Assembly: GCA_963780635.1 (NCBI GenBank)
Contig: CAWACW010000011.1
Span: forward strand, 744,001 to 808,000
Origin: DATEPR01 sp963780635
GTDB lineage: Bacteria; Actinomycetota; Actinomycetes; Mycobacteriales; Pseudonocardiaceae
Reading direction: 5' to 3'
Length of the DNA stretch: 64,000 nt
Shown piece by piece: positions 1-9,859 of this stretch. The position numbers were made by a program, and so were the translations under genes. Numbering within the stretch: the stretch's first letter is position 1; every line of letters starts with the position of its first letter. The notes under the pieces are model-generated. The model made no database searches and was not told the origin of the DNA. It saw only the letters and a program-made list of their open reading frames with translations.

Positions 1-1197
1 GGCTCGTAGGGCAGCCGCAGCGACGTGAACACGTCGTCGTAGAAGTTGTCCTCACCCAGCAGCAGCTGGTGGATCCGGCGCAGGAACTCGCCGGACTCGG
101 CTCCCTGGATGATCCGGTGGTCGTAGGTCGACGTGAGGGTGATGATCTTGCTCACGCCCATCGTCACGAGCGTCTGCTCGCTGGTGCCCTGGAACTGCGC
201 CGGGTACTCCATCGCGCCGACGCCGACGATCGTGCCCTGGCCCGCCTGCAGTCGCGGCACCGAGTGGTTCGTGCCGATCGTGCCCGGGTTGGTCAGCGAG
301 ATCGTGGTGCCGGCGAAGTCGTCGGTGGTGAGCGCATTGCCGCGGGCCTTGCGGATGATGTCCTCGTAGGCCTGCCAGAACTGCGCTGAACGACATCGAC
401 TCGCAGCCCTTGATCGACGCGACCACGAGGGTCCGGCCGCCGTCCTTGGTGGGCAGGTCGATGGCGAGCCCGAAGTTGACGTGCTCGGGCGTGATGACGG
501 TCGGCTTGCCCGCGGTCTCGGCGAAGTGCCGGTTCATGTTCGGGTAGTCGTGCAGTGCCCGAATCACCGCGTAACCGATCAGATGCGTGAACGAGACCTT
601 GCCACCCCTGGTCCGCTTGAGGTGGTTGTTGATCACGATGCGGTTGTCCGCGAGCAGCTTCGCGGGCACCGCGCGCACACTCGTCGCGGTCGGCACGGTG
701 AGCGACTGCTGCATGTTCTTCGCGATCGCGGCGGCGGCACCGCGGATCGGGCTGACCTGCTCACCCGCGACGGGCTTCACCGGCGTGGCCTTGGCGGCCG
801 CGGCGGGGGCCGGCTTACCGGTGTTGGGCAGCCCCGAGGTCGACGCGGGCGTCCGCGGCGGGGCAGTGCTCGGAGCGGACGGGCGGGGCGGCGAAGTTCG
901 GTCCGGCGGTGCCCCTGAGACCTTGACCTGGCCGTTGACCTTGGCCGGCTGCGCCGGCTTCGTGGCGGTGCCGGCCACACCGGCGGCGCGGACGGTGGTG
1001 GAGACCTCGGTCGCGGCGCTGCCCGTGGGCTGCGCGACGTTGTCCCCCACACCGGCGGCGCGTTGCGTCGGCTTGTAGTCGGCGAAGAAGTCGTGCCACG
1101 CCGGGTCTACCGACGACGGGTCCGCGAGGAACTGCTCGTACATCTCCTCGACCAGCCACTCGTTCGGACCGAACTGTGACGCGGTGCTGCTGGACAC
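1..1197 (-). CDS. kgd: multifunctional 2-oxoglutarate dehydrogenase, N-terminal part (partial, frameshifted)
   Basis: N-terminal part of the actinobacterial Kgd protein, which joins an E2-like succinyltransferase domain to the thiamine-diphosphate E1 component of the TCA-cycle 2-oxoglutarate dehydrogenase. The start is a GTG at 1197; the first residues (FGPNEWLVEEMYEQFL) match the helical N-terminal segment of this family. A low-complexity A/P-rich linker follows, then the E2 catalytic domain, ending in the active-site motif DHRIIQG. The E1 part lies beyond the left edge. The frame breaks at about position 387: an extra T on the plus strand separates the part ending CESMSF from AQFWQAYEDII, after which the second frame is open to position 1. 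Kgd is a central enzyme, so a sequence error is more likely than a pseudogene. Family assignment is very secure. Confidence 0.93.
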
Positions 1198-1368
1198 GGG
1201 TTGTGCTCGCCTCTATCTGTCTCGCTCTCGAATCTGAAAACTTCTCCGTCAGGCTAGTACGGTCCGGGCAGGCAGGCGCCGCACTAGGCCAGTGCGGGCC
1301 GGCGTGTAGCCAAGCTCACCTGGTGGTACGTGTCTCGCTGTCTGTCCGGACGGCGGGGCCGCAGCGCC
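1198..1368. other. intergenic, kgd leader
   Basis: This 171-base gap lies between the kgd start and the stop of the ABC exporter gene, both on the minus strand. It should hold the kgd promoter and leader. A weak GAGG lies about 12 bases upstream of the kgd GTG. I saw no convincing hairpin or operator. Confidence 0.4.
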
Positions 1369-4300
1369 TCAACTAGCCGGATGGGGAAGCTGGTCTGACT
1401 CGGACGTGCCGTAACGCCACAGGGTGGCGTACGTCCCGCCCGCCGCGAGTAGCTCCTCGTGGCTGCCGTCCTCCACGATTCTGCCACCGGCCAGTACCAC
1501 GATTCGATCCGCCCTGGCCGCTGTCGCCAGGCGGTGCGCCACGACGAACGTCGTGCGCGTCCGTGCCATCCGTTCGCTGGCCGCCAGCACGGCCGCCTCG
1601 GTCGCCGGATCCAGGGCGGCGGTCGCCTCATCCAGCAGTACGATGTCCGGTTTGACCAGTTCCGCCCTGGCCAGTGCGACGAGCTGCCGCTGGCCCGCCG
1701 ACAGGCCCTGGCCGCGCTCGCCCAGCGCGTGGTGGAAGGCCTGGGGCAGGCGCGCGACCATGGGCAGCGCGCCGACCTCCCTGGCCGCCAGCTCCACCTT
1801 GGCGTCCGGTGCGTCCGGCCGGCCGTAGCGCACGTTGTCCGCGACGTCCCCGGTGAACAGGTGCGGCTCCTGCGGCACCACACCGAGCCGCCGCCGGAAT
1901 CCGACCAGGTCGTAGTCGCGCACGTCGACGCCGTCCACCGTGACGTGGCCACCGGTGGCGTCGTAGAACCGGGCGAGCAGCTTGACCAGCGTGGACTTGC
2001 CGGCGCCTGTCTCGCCGACCAGCGCCACGGTCTGCCCGGCGGGCACCCGCAGCGACACCCCGTCCAGCGCGGCCCGGCTCGCGCCGCCGTAGCGGAAGCT
2101 GACGTTCCGCAGCTCGACCTCGCCCCGCAGCCGCGGCGGCACCGCGACCGGGTGCTCTGCCGGGATCACGGTGGTCGGCGTGCGCAGCAGGTCACCGATC
2201 CGGTGCAGGCCGACCCTGGCCTGCTGGTAACCGTCGAACACCTGCGACAACTGCTGCACGGGCGCGAAGAACTGCCCCAGATACAGCAGGAACGCCACCA
2301 GCACGCCCGACGTCAGCTGGCCGTGCGCCACCCAGGTCGCGCCGACGCCGAGCACCACGGCCTGCGCGACCTCCGACAGTGCCGTGACGCCGGGGAAGTA
2401 GATCGCGATGTAACGCTGGGCGCGCAGCCGCGACCGCCGGTAGCTGTCGGACAGCTCGCCGAACCGGTCGGCCGCCCGCTGCTCGTGCGTGTTCGCCTGC
2501 GCGACCCGCAGTCCGGACACGTTCTCCTGCAGGTCGGCGTTGACCGCACTGATCCGTTCCCGCGCCTCCGCGTACGCGACCGAGGACAGCCTGCGGAACA
2601 CGAGCGTCGCGACGATCACGATCGGCAGCGCGGCCAGCGCCGTCAGCGCCAGCGGCCAGTCGATGACCACCATCGCGACCGCCATGCCCAGCACCGTCAG
2701 CACGCTGACCACGGTGGTGACCAGGCCGGTCTGCAGGAACGTGGACAGCGCGTCCACGTCCGTGGTCATCCGGGTCATGATCCGGCCGCCCAGCTCGCGC
2801 TCGTAGTAGTCCAGGCCGAGCCGTTGCAGGTGGGCGTAGCTGCGCACGCGCAGCAGGTACAGCACGCTCTCGCCGGCGCGCGTGGCGATCACCGTCTGCG
2901 CGGTGAGCACCAGCCAGTCGATCACGACCACGGCCAGCGCGATCCACGACACCAGCCACACCACGTCGATGTGGTGGGCGGACACGCCGCCGTCCACGCC
3001 GTTGCGGACCAGCACCGGCAGCGCGACGGTGGCCAGCGCGTCCACCGCGACGAGCGCCAGGGCGATCAGCAGCGCCCACCGCACCGGCCGCAGCAGCGCC
3101 GCCAACTTGAACCGGGGATCGGGTGCGGTGAGGTCGACGCCGGGCAGCTTGGGTGTGTCCTGCGCGGGCGGCAGCGCGTCGACGGTGGCGAGCAGTTCCG
3201 GCGTCGCGGGCAGCCCGCCGAACGCGCCCTCCGTCATGTGCGCCTGCCGCATCATCGCCCGCTGGTCGTCGGCAGCGGGTTCCGGCCACAGCGCGGGCGT
3301 CACGCCGTCGACCTGGTGGCCGTTGGTCTGCACCACCGGCACCGCGGTCTCCGCGTCCTCGGCCAGCGAGTCGCCCGGCCCGGCGAGCAGGGCGCGGAAC
3401 ATCTCGGACCGCTCCGTGAGCTCCGCCTCGGTGCCGACGTCCACGACCCGGCCCCGGTCCAGCACGGCGATCCGGTCGGCCAGGGCCAGCGTCGACCGGC
3501 GGTGCGCGATGATCAGCGTGGTCCGGCTGGCCGTGACAGCGCGCAGGGTGTCCTGGATGGCGGCCTCGGTCGCGGTGTCCACGGCCGACGTGGCGTCGTC
3601 GAGCACCAGCACCCTCGGGTCGGACAGCAATGCCCTGGCCAGCGCGATCCGCTGTCGCTGCCCGCCGGACAGGGTCAGGCCGCGTTCGCCGACGAGCGTG
3701 TCGTAGCCGTCGGGCAGCTCGCGGATGAACGCGTCCGCCTCGGCGGCGCGCGGCCGCGGCCCGTACCTCGGCCACGCTGGCGTCCGGGCGGCCGTAGGCG
3801 ATGTTGTCGTGCACCGACGAGGAGAACAGGAACGCCTCCTCGAACACCACGCCGACCGTGCCGCGCAGCGACGCCAGCCGCAGGCCGCGCACGTCCAGTG
3901 GCGCACCCGGTGGCCCGACCCGGATCGCGCCGGACTGCACGTCGTAGAACCGGGGCAGCAGCAGCGACACGGTCGACTTGCCCGACCCGGACGTGCCGAT
4001 CAGCGCCAGCGTCTCGCCCGGCTCGACGCGCAGCGACACGCCGTCCAGCACCGGCTCGCTGCGCGTGTAGCCGAACCGCACGTCGTCCAGCTCGATCTCG
4101 ACCGGCCCGGCGGGCACGTCCACGGCGTCGGGCGCGTCCACGATCTCCGGCTGCGAGTCGATCAGCTCGTACACCCGCTCGGCGGCGGCCCTGGTCATCT
4201 GGCCCAGGATCACCAGACCGCGACAGCAACCGGGCAGGGCCGGCCAGCGTGGCCACGTAGCTGGCGAACGCCAGGAACGTGCCGATGCTGATCTCACCGC

Positions 4301-5121
4301 GCAGCGCCAGCCAGCCGCCGAGGGCCAGCACCCCGACCTGCCCGAGCGACGGCAGCGCGGCCATCGTCGCGTTCGGCTTCGGACTGCAGCCGGGCGGCCC
4401 GCAGGCGCTCCGCGAACAGCCGCCGCGCGGTGCGCTCCAGCCTGCCGGTCTCCCTGGCCTCCTGGCCGAACCCCTTCACCACACGGACGCCGGTGACCGT
4501 CTCCTCGACGTGCTGCGCGATGTCCGCGGCGCGCTGCTGGGCCGACCACGTGGCCGGGAACAGCCGCCTGCGCGACTTCGCCGCGACGAACCCGAGCAGC
4601 GGCACCACTACCAGCGCGATCACGGTGAGCAGCGGCGAGAGCCAGATCATCGCGGCGATCGACACGACGATCAGCACCAGCACGCCGATGGACAGCGGCA
4701 CGATCGACAGCAGGCCCTGCACCAGTTGCAGGTCGCTGTTCGCGCGGGAGACCACCTGGCCGGTGCGCAGCGCGTCCTGCTTCCCACCGTCCAGCCGGGA
4801 CACCGACGAGAACACCGAGGTGCGCAGATCGTGCTGCACGTCCAGGGCGAGCCGACCGGCCAGGAAGCGGCGCAGGAACGCCGCCACGAACCGGATCCCG
4901 GCCAGCACGATCAGCACGGTGATCAACCAGCCGAGCCGGGCGGTGCTACCGGCCACCGCGTCGTTCACGCCCAGCCGGGTCAGCAGCGGCCCGACGGCCT
5001 CCAGCCCGGTGCCCAGCGCGGAGCTGACGACGACGGTGACGACGAGGCCTGGGTGCTGCCAGCAGGCGGCCAGCAGGCGGCGGATCCAACCGGCGGGGGG
5101 AGCGGAGTCGGGTGCGGGCAC
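1369..5121 (-). CDS. fused ABC exporter (TMD-NBD-TMD-NBD), three frameshifts
   Basis: A single-chain full ABC exporter of about 1,250 residues, like mycobacterial Rv0194 (a multidrug efflux protein); it sits in the cytoplasmic membrane. The order is TMD1 (start MPAPDSAPPAGWIRR at 5121), NBD1 with Walker A GTSGSGKST and signature LSGGQRQR, a linker, TMD2, then NBD2 with GETGAGKST, LSAGQRQL and Walker B LLDEATAALD. NBD1 has LDDATSAVD, so the catalytic Walker B Glu is Asp. This is the degenerate-site pattern of heterodimeric exporters. The frame breaks at about 4380, 4219 and 3749; each can be repaired by removing one base, and the protein is otherwise well conserved. Probable sequence errors. 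Substrate unknown. Confidence 0.9.
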
Positions 5122-5169
5122 GCTCCCAGATTAGGCGGCAGGTCTGTCGTTGACCGAACCGTTTCGCCG

Positions 5170-6048
5170 TCAGGTGATGTCGCGACGCTGGTTGACCAGC
5201 AGTCCTGCCACGAAGAACACCAGAGTCCAGCCAAGGAAGATAAGCCCGCTGGCCCACCAGTCGAACGCCCCGATGGCCCCGGCCGCCACCCGCACGACGG
5301 ACTGGAACGCCGAGAAGACGTCCTGCGGCAGTTCCAGCAGCGTCGGCGAGTGCAGGCCGTTGAGGATGATCTTGGCGGCCGTCGAACCGGTCAGACCGTC
5401 GGCGGCGCCGTTGGGCAGGATGCCCGCGACATGACCGCGGACCACCAGATCGATGATCGGCTCGGCGATCACCGCGTAGATCACCAGCAGCACGATCGTC
5501 CCGGTGGTCGAGCCGAGCAACGCGCCGACGCCCAGCGCGAGCAGCGTCCACAGCAGGCAGGACAGCACGCCCGCCAGCCCGATCAGCAGCATGCCACCGA
5601 CGTTGGGCAGGTAGTGCCCGTTGACGCCCGCGACCGTGCCGAGTATCGCCAGGCCGGAGATGATCACGCCGTAGACCAGGCCCCAGGCCGCGTACGCGAC
5701 CGCCTTCGCGCCCAGCAGCGCCTGCCTGCTGGACGCGGTCAGGAAGCTCGTGGTGATCGTCCTGCGCTGCAGTTCGCTGGCCAGCCCGAGCGCGCCGAAC
5801 AACATCGGGAAAATGGTGCTGATGTTGATCGCCCGCGACAGCGCGATCACGCTCCACGGCCCGTCCTGCAGCGTCAGGCCGGCACGCTGGAACGTCGGGT
5901 CGTCGCGCACGCTCTCCAGGATCGCGTCGACCAGCTTGCCCGCCACGAACGACCACCCGAAGGCGAGCACCACGGCCGGGATGAGCAGCGCCCACCACAG
6001 CTTCGTGGACAGGATCTTGCGGAACTCGGCGGTGATCAGACTGGTCAT
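5170..6048 (-). CDS. ABC-2 type transporter permease
   Basis: A 292-residue membrane protein starting MTSLITAEFRKILSTKLWW, the usual opening of ABC-2 permeases, in which a short cytoplasmic helix precedes TM1. About six hydrophobic segments follow, including ones around ALLIPAVVLAFGWSF, GLVYGVIISGLAILGTV and GWTLVFFVAGLLVN near the C-terminus. Its ATG lies two bases after the TGA of the upstream ATPase gene, so the two are translationally coupled and form one transporter. The cargo cannot be read from sequence; relatives export drugs or polymers or act in membrane maintenance. No frameshift is seen in this gene, unlike its partner. Confidence 0.9.
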   Translation of the reverse strand: MTSLITAEFRKILSTKLWWALLIPAVVLAFGWSFVAGKLVDAILESVRDDPTFQRAGLTLQDGPWSVIALSRAINISTIFPMLFGALGLASELQRRTITTSFLTASSRQALLGAKAVAYAAWGLVYGVIISGLAILGTVAGVNGHYLPNVGGMLLIGLAGVLSCLLWTLLALGVGALLGSTTGTIVLLVIYAVIAEPIIDLVVRGHVAGILPNGAADGLTGSTAAKIILNGLHSPTLLELPQDVFSAFQSVVRVAAGAIGAFDWWASGLIFLGWTLVFFVAGLLVNQRRDIT

Positions 6049-6050
6049 GC

Positions 6051-7405
6051 TCACTGCTGGCTCCCGTGGTCCTCGCCCTGCTGCTGGGTCGCCGTCTGCT
6101 GCGTCTGGTCCGGTGGCGGCGGCGCGTCCGGCACCGGTGGCGCGTACGGCGACGGCGTGGCGTCCGGCTGGTACGGCTGCGGCTGGTACGTCGGCGCCTG
6201 GTACGCCGGTGCGCTCGTACGTCGGCGGCTCGTACGTCGGTGGCTGGTACGGCTGCTGCGCCGGGTACTGCTGCTGCGCCGGGTACTGCTGCTGGGGCGG
6301 GTAGCCGGGCTGCTGCTGCGGGAACTGCTGCTGCGGATACCCGGGCTGCTGGTACGGGCTGCTGTTGGTACTGCTGCTGCTGGTACGAGTCCTGGTAGGG
6401 CTGTTGCGGCTGTGGCGATTGCTGCGGGTAGCCGCCCGGCTGCTGATAGGGCGCGGACGCTGCTGAGGTTGCTGTTGATAGGGCTGCTGGTAGGGGGCGC
6501 CGCCGTACGGCCCGCTGTTGGTGAGGCTCAGGTACAGCTGCTCCAGGTTCACCCGCTCCACCTGGATCCCGTACACGGACACGCCGGCCTTCAGCGCGAT
6601 GTCCGCGACCTGCTTGTCCTCCACGCCGCGGACGGCCAGCCGCCCGTCGGGCAGGGCCTCCACGTTGTAGATGTCCTGCTCGCGCAAGGCCTTCGTGAGC
6701 GCCGCCGCGTCCGAGGGCTGCACGAGCACCCGCGCCTGCTGGGACTGCCGCAGGTGCTCCAGCGGCCCGTTGTACATCGTCATGCCGCGGCTGATGATGA
6801 TCACCTGGTCGACGGTCTGCTCGACCTCGGCCAGCAGGTGGCTGGAGATCAGCACTGTCCGTCCGGACCGCGCGTACGCCTGCAGGAACTGGCGCAGCCA
6901 GGCGATGCCCTCCGGGTCCAGGCCGTTGGCGGGCTCGTCCAGCACCAGGATCTGCGGGTCACCCAGCAGGGCCGTCGCCAGCGCGAGGCGCTGCTTCATG
7001 CCCAGCGAGAACCGCCCGCGTTCCGGTCGCCGGACGTGCCGAGGCCGACGAGCTGCAGCACCTGCTCGGCCCGCTGTCCGGCACGCCGATCGCGGCGCCG
7101 TAGACCCGCAGGTGGTTCGGGCGCTGCGCTTCGGGTGGAAGCCCTGGGCCTCCAGCACCGCGCCGACGACCCGGGCGGGGTTGCCGAGCCTGCCGAATGG
7201 CTCGCCGTTGACCGTCGCCGTGCCGCTGCTCGGGGTGACCAGGCCCAGCAGCATGCGCAGTGTGGTGGTCTTGCCGGCGCCGTTCGGGCCGAGGAATCCT
7301 GTGACCGAGCCGGGTTCGACGGTGAAGCTGAGGTTTTGACCGCGAGACCGGACCGAACTGTTTCGTCAGGCCCTGCACCATGATCCGGCCACTGCCGTCG
7401 TGCAC
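6051..7405 (-). CDS. ABC transporter ATPase with Q/P/Y-rich C-terminal tail (frameshifted)
   Basis: ATPase partner of the adjacent ABC-2 permease. The GTG at 7405 is chosen because GGGAGG lies five bases upstream; the internal ATG at 7381 is the alternative. The NBD is complete when frames are joined: Walker A LGPNGAGKTTTL, signature FSLGMKQRLALA, Walker B ILVLDEPANGLDP. The reading frame breaks near 7346, three times between about 7130 and 7030, and again in the tail near 6447, 6360 and 6210. Reading across these gives a tail of about 140 residues almost entirely of Q, P, Y, A and G (for example PGYPQQQFPQQQPGY), ending QQGEDHGSQQ with a TGA just before the permease ATG. The tail is probably disordered. 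The frameshifts look like errors; the tail itself appears real because repeated codons persist in each frame segment. Confidence 0.82.
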
Positions 7406-7533
7406 TCGTCCCTCCCGGAAGCTCGCCCGGCCCGCGCTACTCCGACCGGTGCGGACATCCTGCCCTACGGCAGACCCGGTCGTGGGCGGGATCGGCAGAT
7501 CCGCGACCAGGCACACGCCGGGCCACCGGGCGG

Positions 7534-7890
7534 TCACCCAGCGGCGGCGGTCCCTGCGTCGCCCTGGCTGTCCTTGCGGCGCAACGACAGCATCCGCCGC
7601 TGGCTGCCGGGCATACGTTCACCGATCAGGTGCTGGTAGGCCATCGTCCATACCCGGCACGGCCACCGGCGCCTGCGCAGCCGGGCGGGGCAGGCGCGGC
7701 AGCGGCCGTCGCGGCCGGGCTCGTGCACGGTGAGCAGCAGCCGCCAACCGTCGGTGAGGCGGTGCAGTTCGGTGCGGGCCAGCGGCAGCAGCGAGTCCGC
7801 CTCGCCGTGCCGGGCCATGTCGTCCAGCAGCGCGAGCCGGCGCAGCACTTGTGCGCGCATCAACTCGTCCGCGGGCCTGCGGGCCGGCAC
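7534..7890 (-). CDS. small Cys-containing hypothetical protein
   Basis: A 118-residue protein from a GTG at 7890, with a purine-rich GCGGGG a few bases upstream; an ATG at 7860 is the alternative. It is rich in Arg and Leu, with a helical first half (LRRLALLDDMARHGEADS) and a Cys cluster CRACPARLRRRRWPC (C-x2-C-x9-C) that could bind a metal. The upstream gene stops 11 bases before it, so the two are probably co-transcribed. I recognise it only as an actinobacterial hypothetical protein; no function is proposed. Confidence 0.62.
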   Translation of the reverse strand: MPARRPADELMRAQVLRRLALLDDMARHGEADSLLPLARTELHRLTDGWRLLLTVHEPGRDGRCRACPARLRRRRWPCRVWTMAYQHLIGERMPGSQRRMLSLRRKDSQGDAGTAAAG

Positions 7891-7901
7891 CGTCGTCCCC
7901 G

Positions 7902-8297
7902 CTAACCCGGTCTGGGCGCCCGGGCGGCGGCTTTCGCCAGTGCCGTACCGAGATCGCGGGTCTGGTCGGCGGAGAGCACCGCCGACTCGCCTGGCGGTGC
8001 GACGACCATGATCCGCCCCTGGTGTACCAGGACGTTCATCGCTCGACACCGGCCGAACGGATCGACGCACTCCACCCACCAGTGGGAGTCGGCTGTCGCC
8101 GTCACCGGTCGCGGGCCGTGCGTGACCGTCGGACCGGGCACGGTCTCCGGGTCTGCCACCCTGGCTGTATCGGCAGCCGATGTCGTTGACTGCAGCGGGT
8201 GTCCGCGCTTTTCACCCGAACGGTCCGACGCCGGGACGGCCGGGTGGACTTGCGCGCAACACGGGTGGATCAGTCGCGCGGTGCGATACCGCGACAC
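7902..8297 (-). CDS. small hypothetical protein
   Basis: An open frame of 131 residues from a GTG at 8297. The well-behaved coding part begins near a GTG at 8159 (VADPETVPGPTV), which may be the true start; residues before that look less like coding sequence. The conserved-looking core is SHWWVECVDPFGRCRAMNV, followed by a strand-rich stretch and an Ala-rich C-terminal helix. It sits directly upstream of the 7534-7890 gene and is divergent from the glycosyltransferase at 8458. No function recognised. Confidence 0.58.
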   Translation of the reverse strand: MSRYRTARLIHPCCAQVHPAVPASDRSGEKRGHPLQSTTSAADTARVADPETVPGPTVTHGPRPVTATADSHWWVECVDPFGRCRAMNVLVHQGRIMVVAPPGESAVLSADQTRDLGTALAKAAARAPRPG

Positions 8298-8404
8298 CGC
8301 TTTGGTGCGCCTAAGCTGGATAGTGGCGACCCGCTCCCAGCGACCCCCAGGCTGGTTGAGCGGGTCGCCCTTATTTTGCCCGGTGAAGACTCTCGGTTGG
8401 CGGA

Positions 8405-8419
8405 TCTCTTAGTAAGAGA
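8405..8419. promoter_or_regulatory. inverted repeat upstream of glycosyltransferase
   Basis: TCTCTT, a 3-base spacer AGT, then AAGAGA: a perfect 6-base-arm palindrome 38 bases before the glycosyltransferase ATG. Just downstream is AGTTAACT, itself palindromic. Such short symmetric sites often bind TetR- or MarR-type dimers, but no regulator gene is adjacent. Function inferred only from position and symmetry. Confidence 0.35.
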
Positions 8420-8457
8420 GTTAACTGATGTCGACACAGGCACAGGGGAGGGATCAC

Positions 8458-9582
8458 ATGCGCGTCCTCATCACGGCATCACCCGGCATCGGGCACATCT
8501 TTCCGGCCGTTTCGACGGCGTGGGCACTGCGGGCGGCGGGCCACGACGTGCTGCTCGCGACCGGCGGCCACCACGAACTGGCTGGCCAGGCGGGGCTACA
8601 GGTGGTGGACACGGCGCCGGGCGTGGACTTCGAGCGGATCTTCCGGGGCTTCTTCGCCGAGCACGGCGTACCCGCCGGGGACCCGGCGGCGGAGCGGGCC
8701 GCGGCCGCCATCGACCTCGTCGCGAGCCTGTTCGCCGTTGTCAGCAAGCAGTTCGTCGACCACACAGTGCGACTGGCCCGCGAGTGGCGGCCCGATCTCG
8801 TGCTCTACACGCCGATGCAGGGCGCGGGCCCGCTCGCCGCGCGAGTCGCGGGGGTACCGGCCGTGGCTCACACGATCGGCATCAATCAGCCCGCACTCCT
8901 CTGGCAGGGGGTGGCCCGGCACCTCGCGGCGGAGTACGACCGGTTCGGCGTCACGCCCGCCGAGGCCGCCGCGGTGCTCGACGTGAGCCCGCCGAGTATG
9001 CGCGACGACCGCGCTGACACCTGGTCCATGCGCTACGTCCCGTACAACGGCGGCGGGGTGCTGCCGCCGTGGGTGCTGGCCCCGCGTGAGCGGCCGCTGG
9101 TCACCGTGACGCTGGGCTCGGTCCTGCCGAGGATGGCCGGGGTGGGCGCGCTGCGGCCGTTCGTCGCGGTCGCCGGAGCAGCGCCCGCCGACTTCGTGAT
9201 CACCCTCGGCGGGGCGGATCCCGCCGCCTTCGGCTCGCTGCCGGACAACGTCAGCCTCGTCGACTGGGTGCCGCTGTCCGCCGTGCTGGCGAACAGTGCC
9301 GCGGTCATCCACCACGGCGGTGCCGGCACGACCCTCACGGCGCTGGACGCCGGCCTGCCGCAATTGCTGTTGCCGCAGGGTGCCGACCAGTTCCTGAACG
9401 CGGCGGTCGTCGCCAAGGCGGGTGCCGGTGCCGTGGTCGCACCCGAGGAGCTGGACGCCAACCGGATCGCCGAGCTGCTCGCCGACGGGCCGATGCGTGC
9501 CGCCGCACAGGCCGTCGCGGGAGAGATGGCGAGTCAGCCCACCCCCGCTGACCTGGTGCCGAGGATTATCGGGCTCGCCTGA
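8458..9582 (+). CDS. GT1-family (MGT-type) glycosyltransferase
   Basis: A 374-residue GT-B fold glycosyltransferase of the type that decorates macrolides, glycopeptides or other lipophilic acceptors from NDP-sugars. The start MRVLITASPGIGHIFP is chosen because GGGGAGGG lies 5-6 bases upstream of the ATG at 8458; an in-frame ATG at 8428 would place this ribosome site inside the gene. The N-terminal acceptor domain carries GIGHIFP, and the C-terminal donor domain the family motif HHGGAGTTLTALDAGLPQLL followed by PQGADQF. There is no biosynthetic cluster beside it, so it is probably a stand-alone (detoxifying or tailoring) enzyme. Acceptor and sugar are unknown. A 12-bp hairpin follows as terminator. 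Confidence 0.9.
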   Translation: MRVLITASPGIGHIFPAVSTAWALRAAGHDVLLATGGHHELAGQAGLQVVDTAPGVDFERIFRGFFAEHGVPAGDPAAERAAAAIDLVASLFAVVSKQFVDHTVRLAREWRPDLVLYTPMQGAGPLAARVAGVPAVAHTIGINQPALLWQGVARHLAAEYDRFGVTPAEAAAVLDVSPPSMRDDRADTWSMRYVPYNGGGVLPPWVLAPRERPLVTVTLGSVLPRMAGVGALRPFVAVAGAAPADFVITLGGADPAAFGSLPDNVSLVDWVPLSAVLANSAAVIHHGGAGTTLTALDAGLPQLLLPQGADQFLNAAVVAKAGAGAVVAPEELDANRIAELLADGPMRAAAQAVAGEMASQPTPADLVPRIIGLA

Positions 9583-9668
9583 AGATTGACGGCTCGTTAC
9601 GGTGGGCACAGCGGAAGGTTGCCCGGCTCGTCGGGGATACGGGCCGGGTGGCTTTTCCGGGTGCAGCC

Positions 9669-9708
9669 GAAGGCGCCCGGCCGACTGGATGTCGGACCGG
9701 GCGCCTTC
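9669..9708 (+). terminator. hairpin terminator after glycosyltransferase
   Basis: Perfect 12-base arms GAAGGCGCCCGG (9669-9680) and CCGGGCGCCTTC (9697-9708) with a 16-base loop, 87 bases after the glycosyltransferase stop. There is no T-run, as is common for actinobacterial terminators. Confidence 0.65.
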
Positions 9709-9859
9709 GAAGCTGCGGTCGGCGTCGAGGGACACGTCCGGCACGGCCCGCTGACCGCTCGGATCGTTCTGGTGGCTCGGGGAACACGGCCGAGTCGCCG
9801 TCGCCGGAGCCGTCGCACGCCGATTCCGAGCCGTGACCGCCGCTCGCCGACGTGCTCGG

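Noticed and set aside
1459..7383. Very long plus-strand open frames opposite the ABC genes (for example 1459-4260 and 4279-7383)
   Set aside because: They are antisense shadows of high-GC coding sequence, rich in Arg, His and Gln, with no domain; the minus-strand frames carry full ABC motifs.
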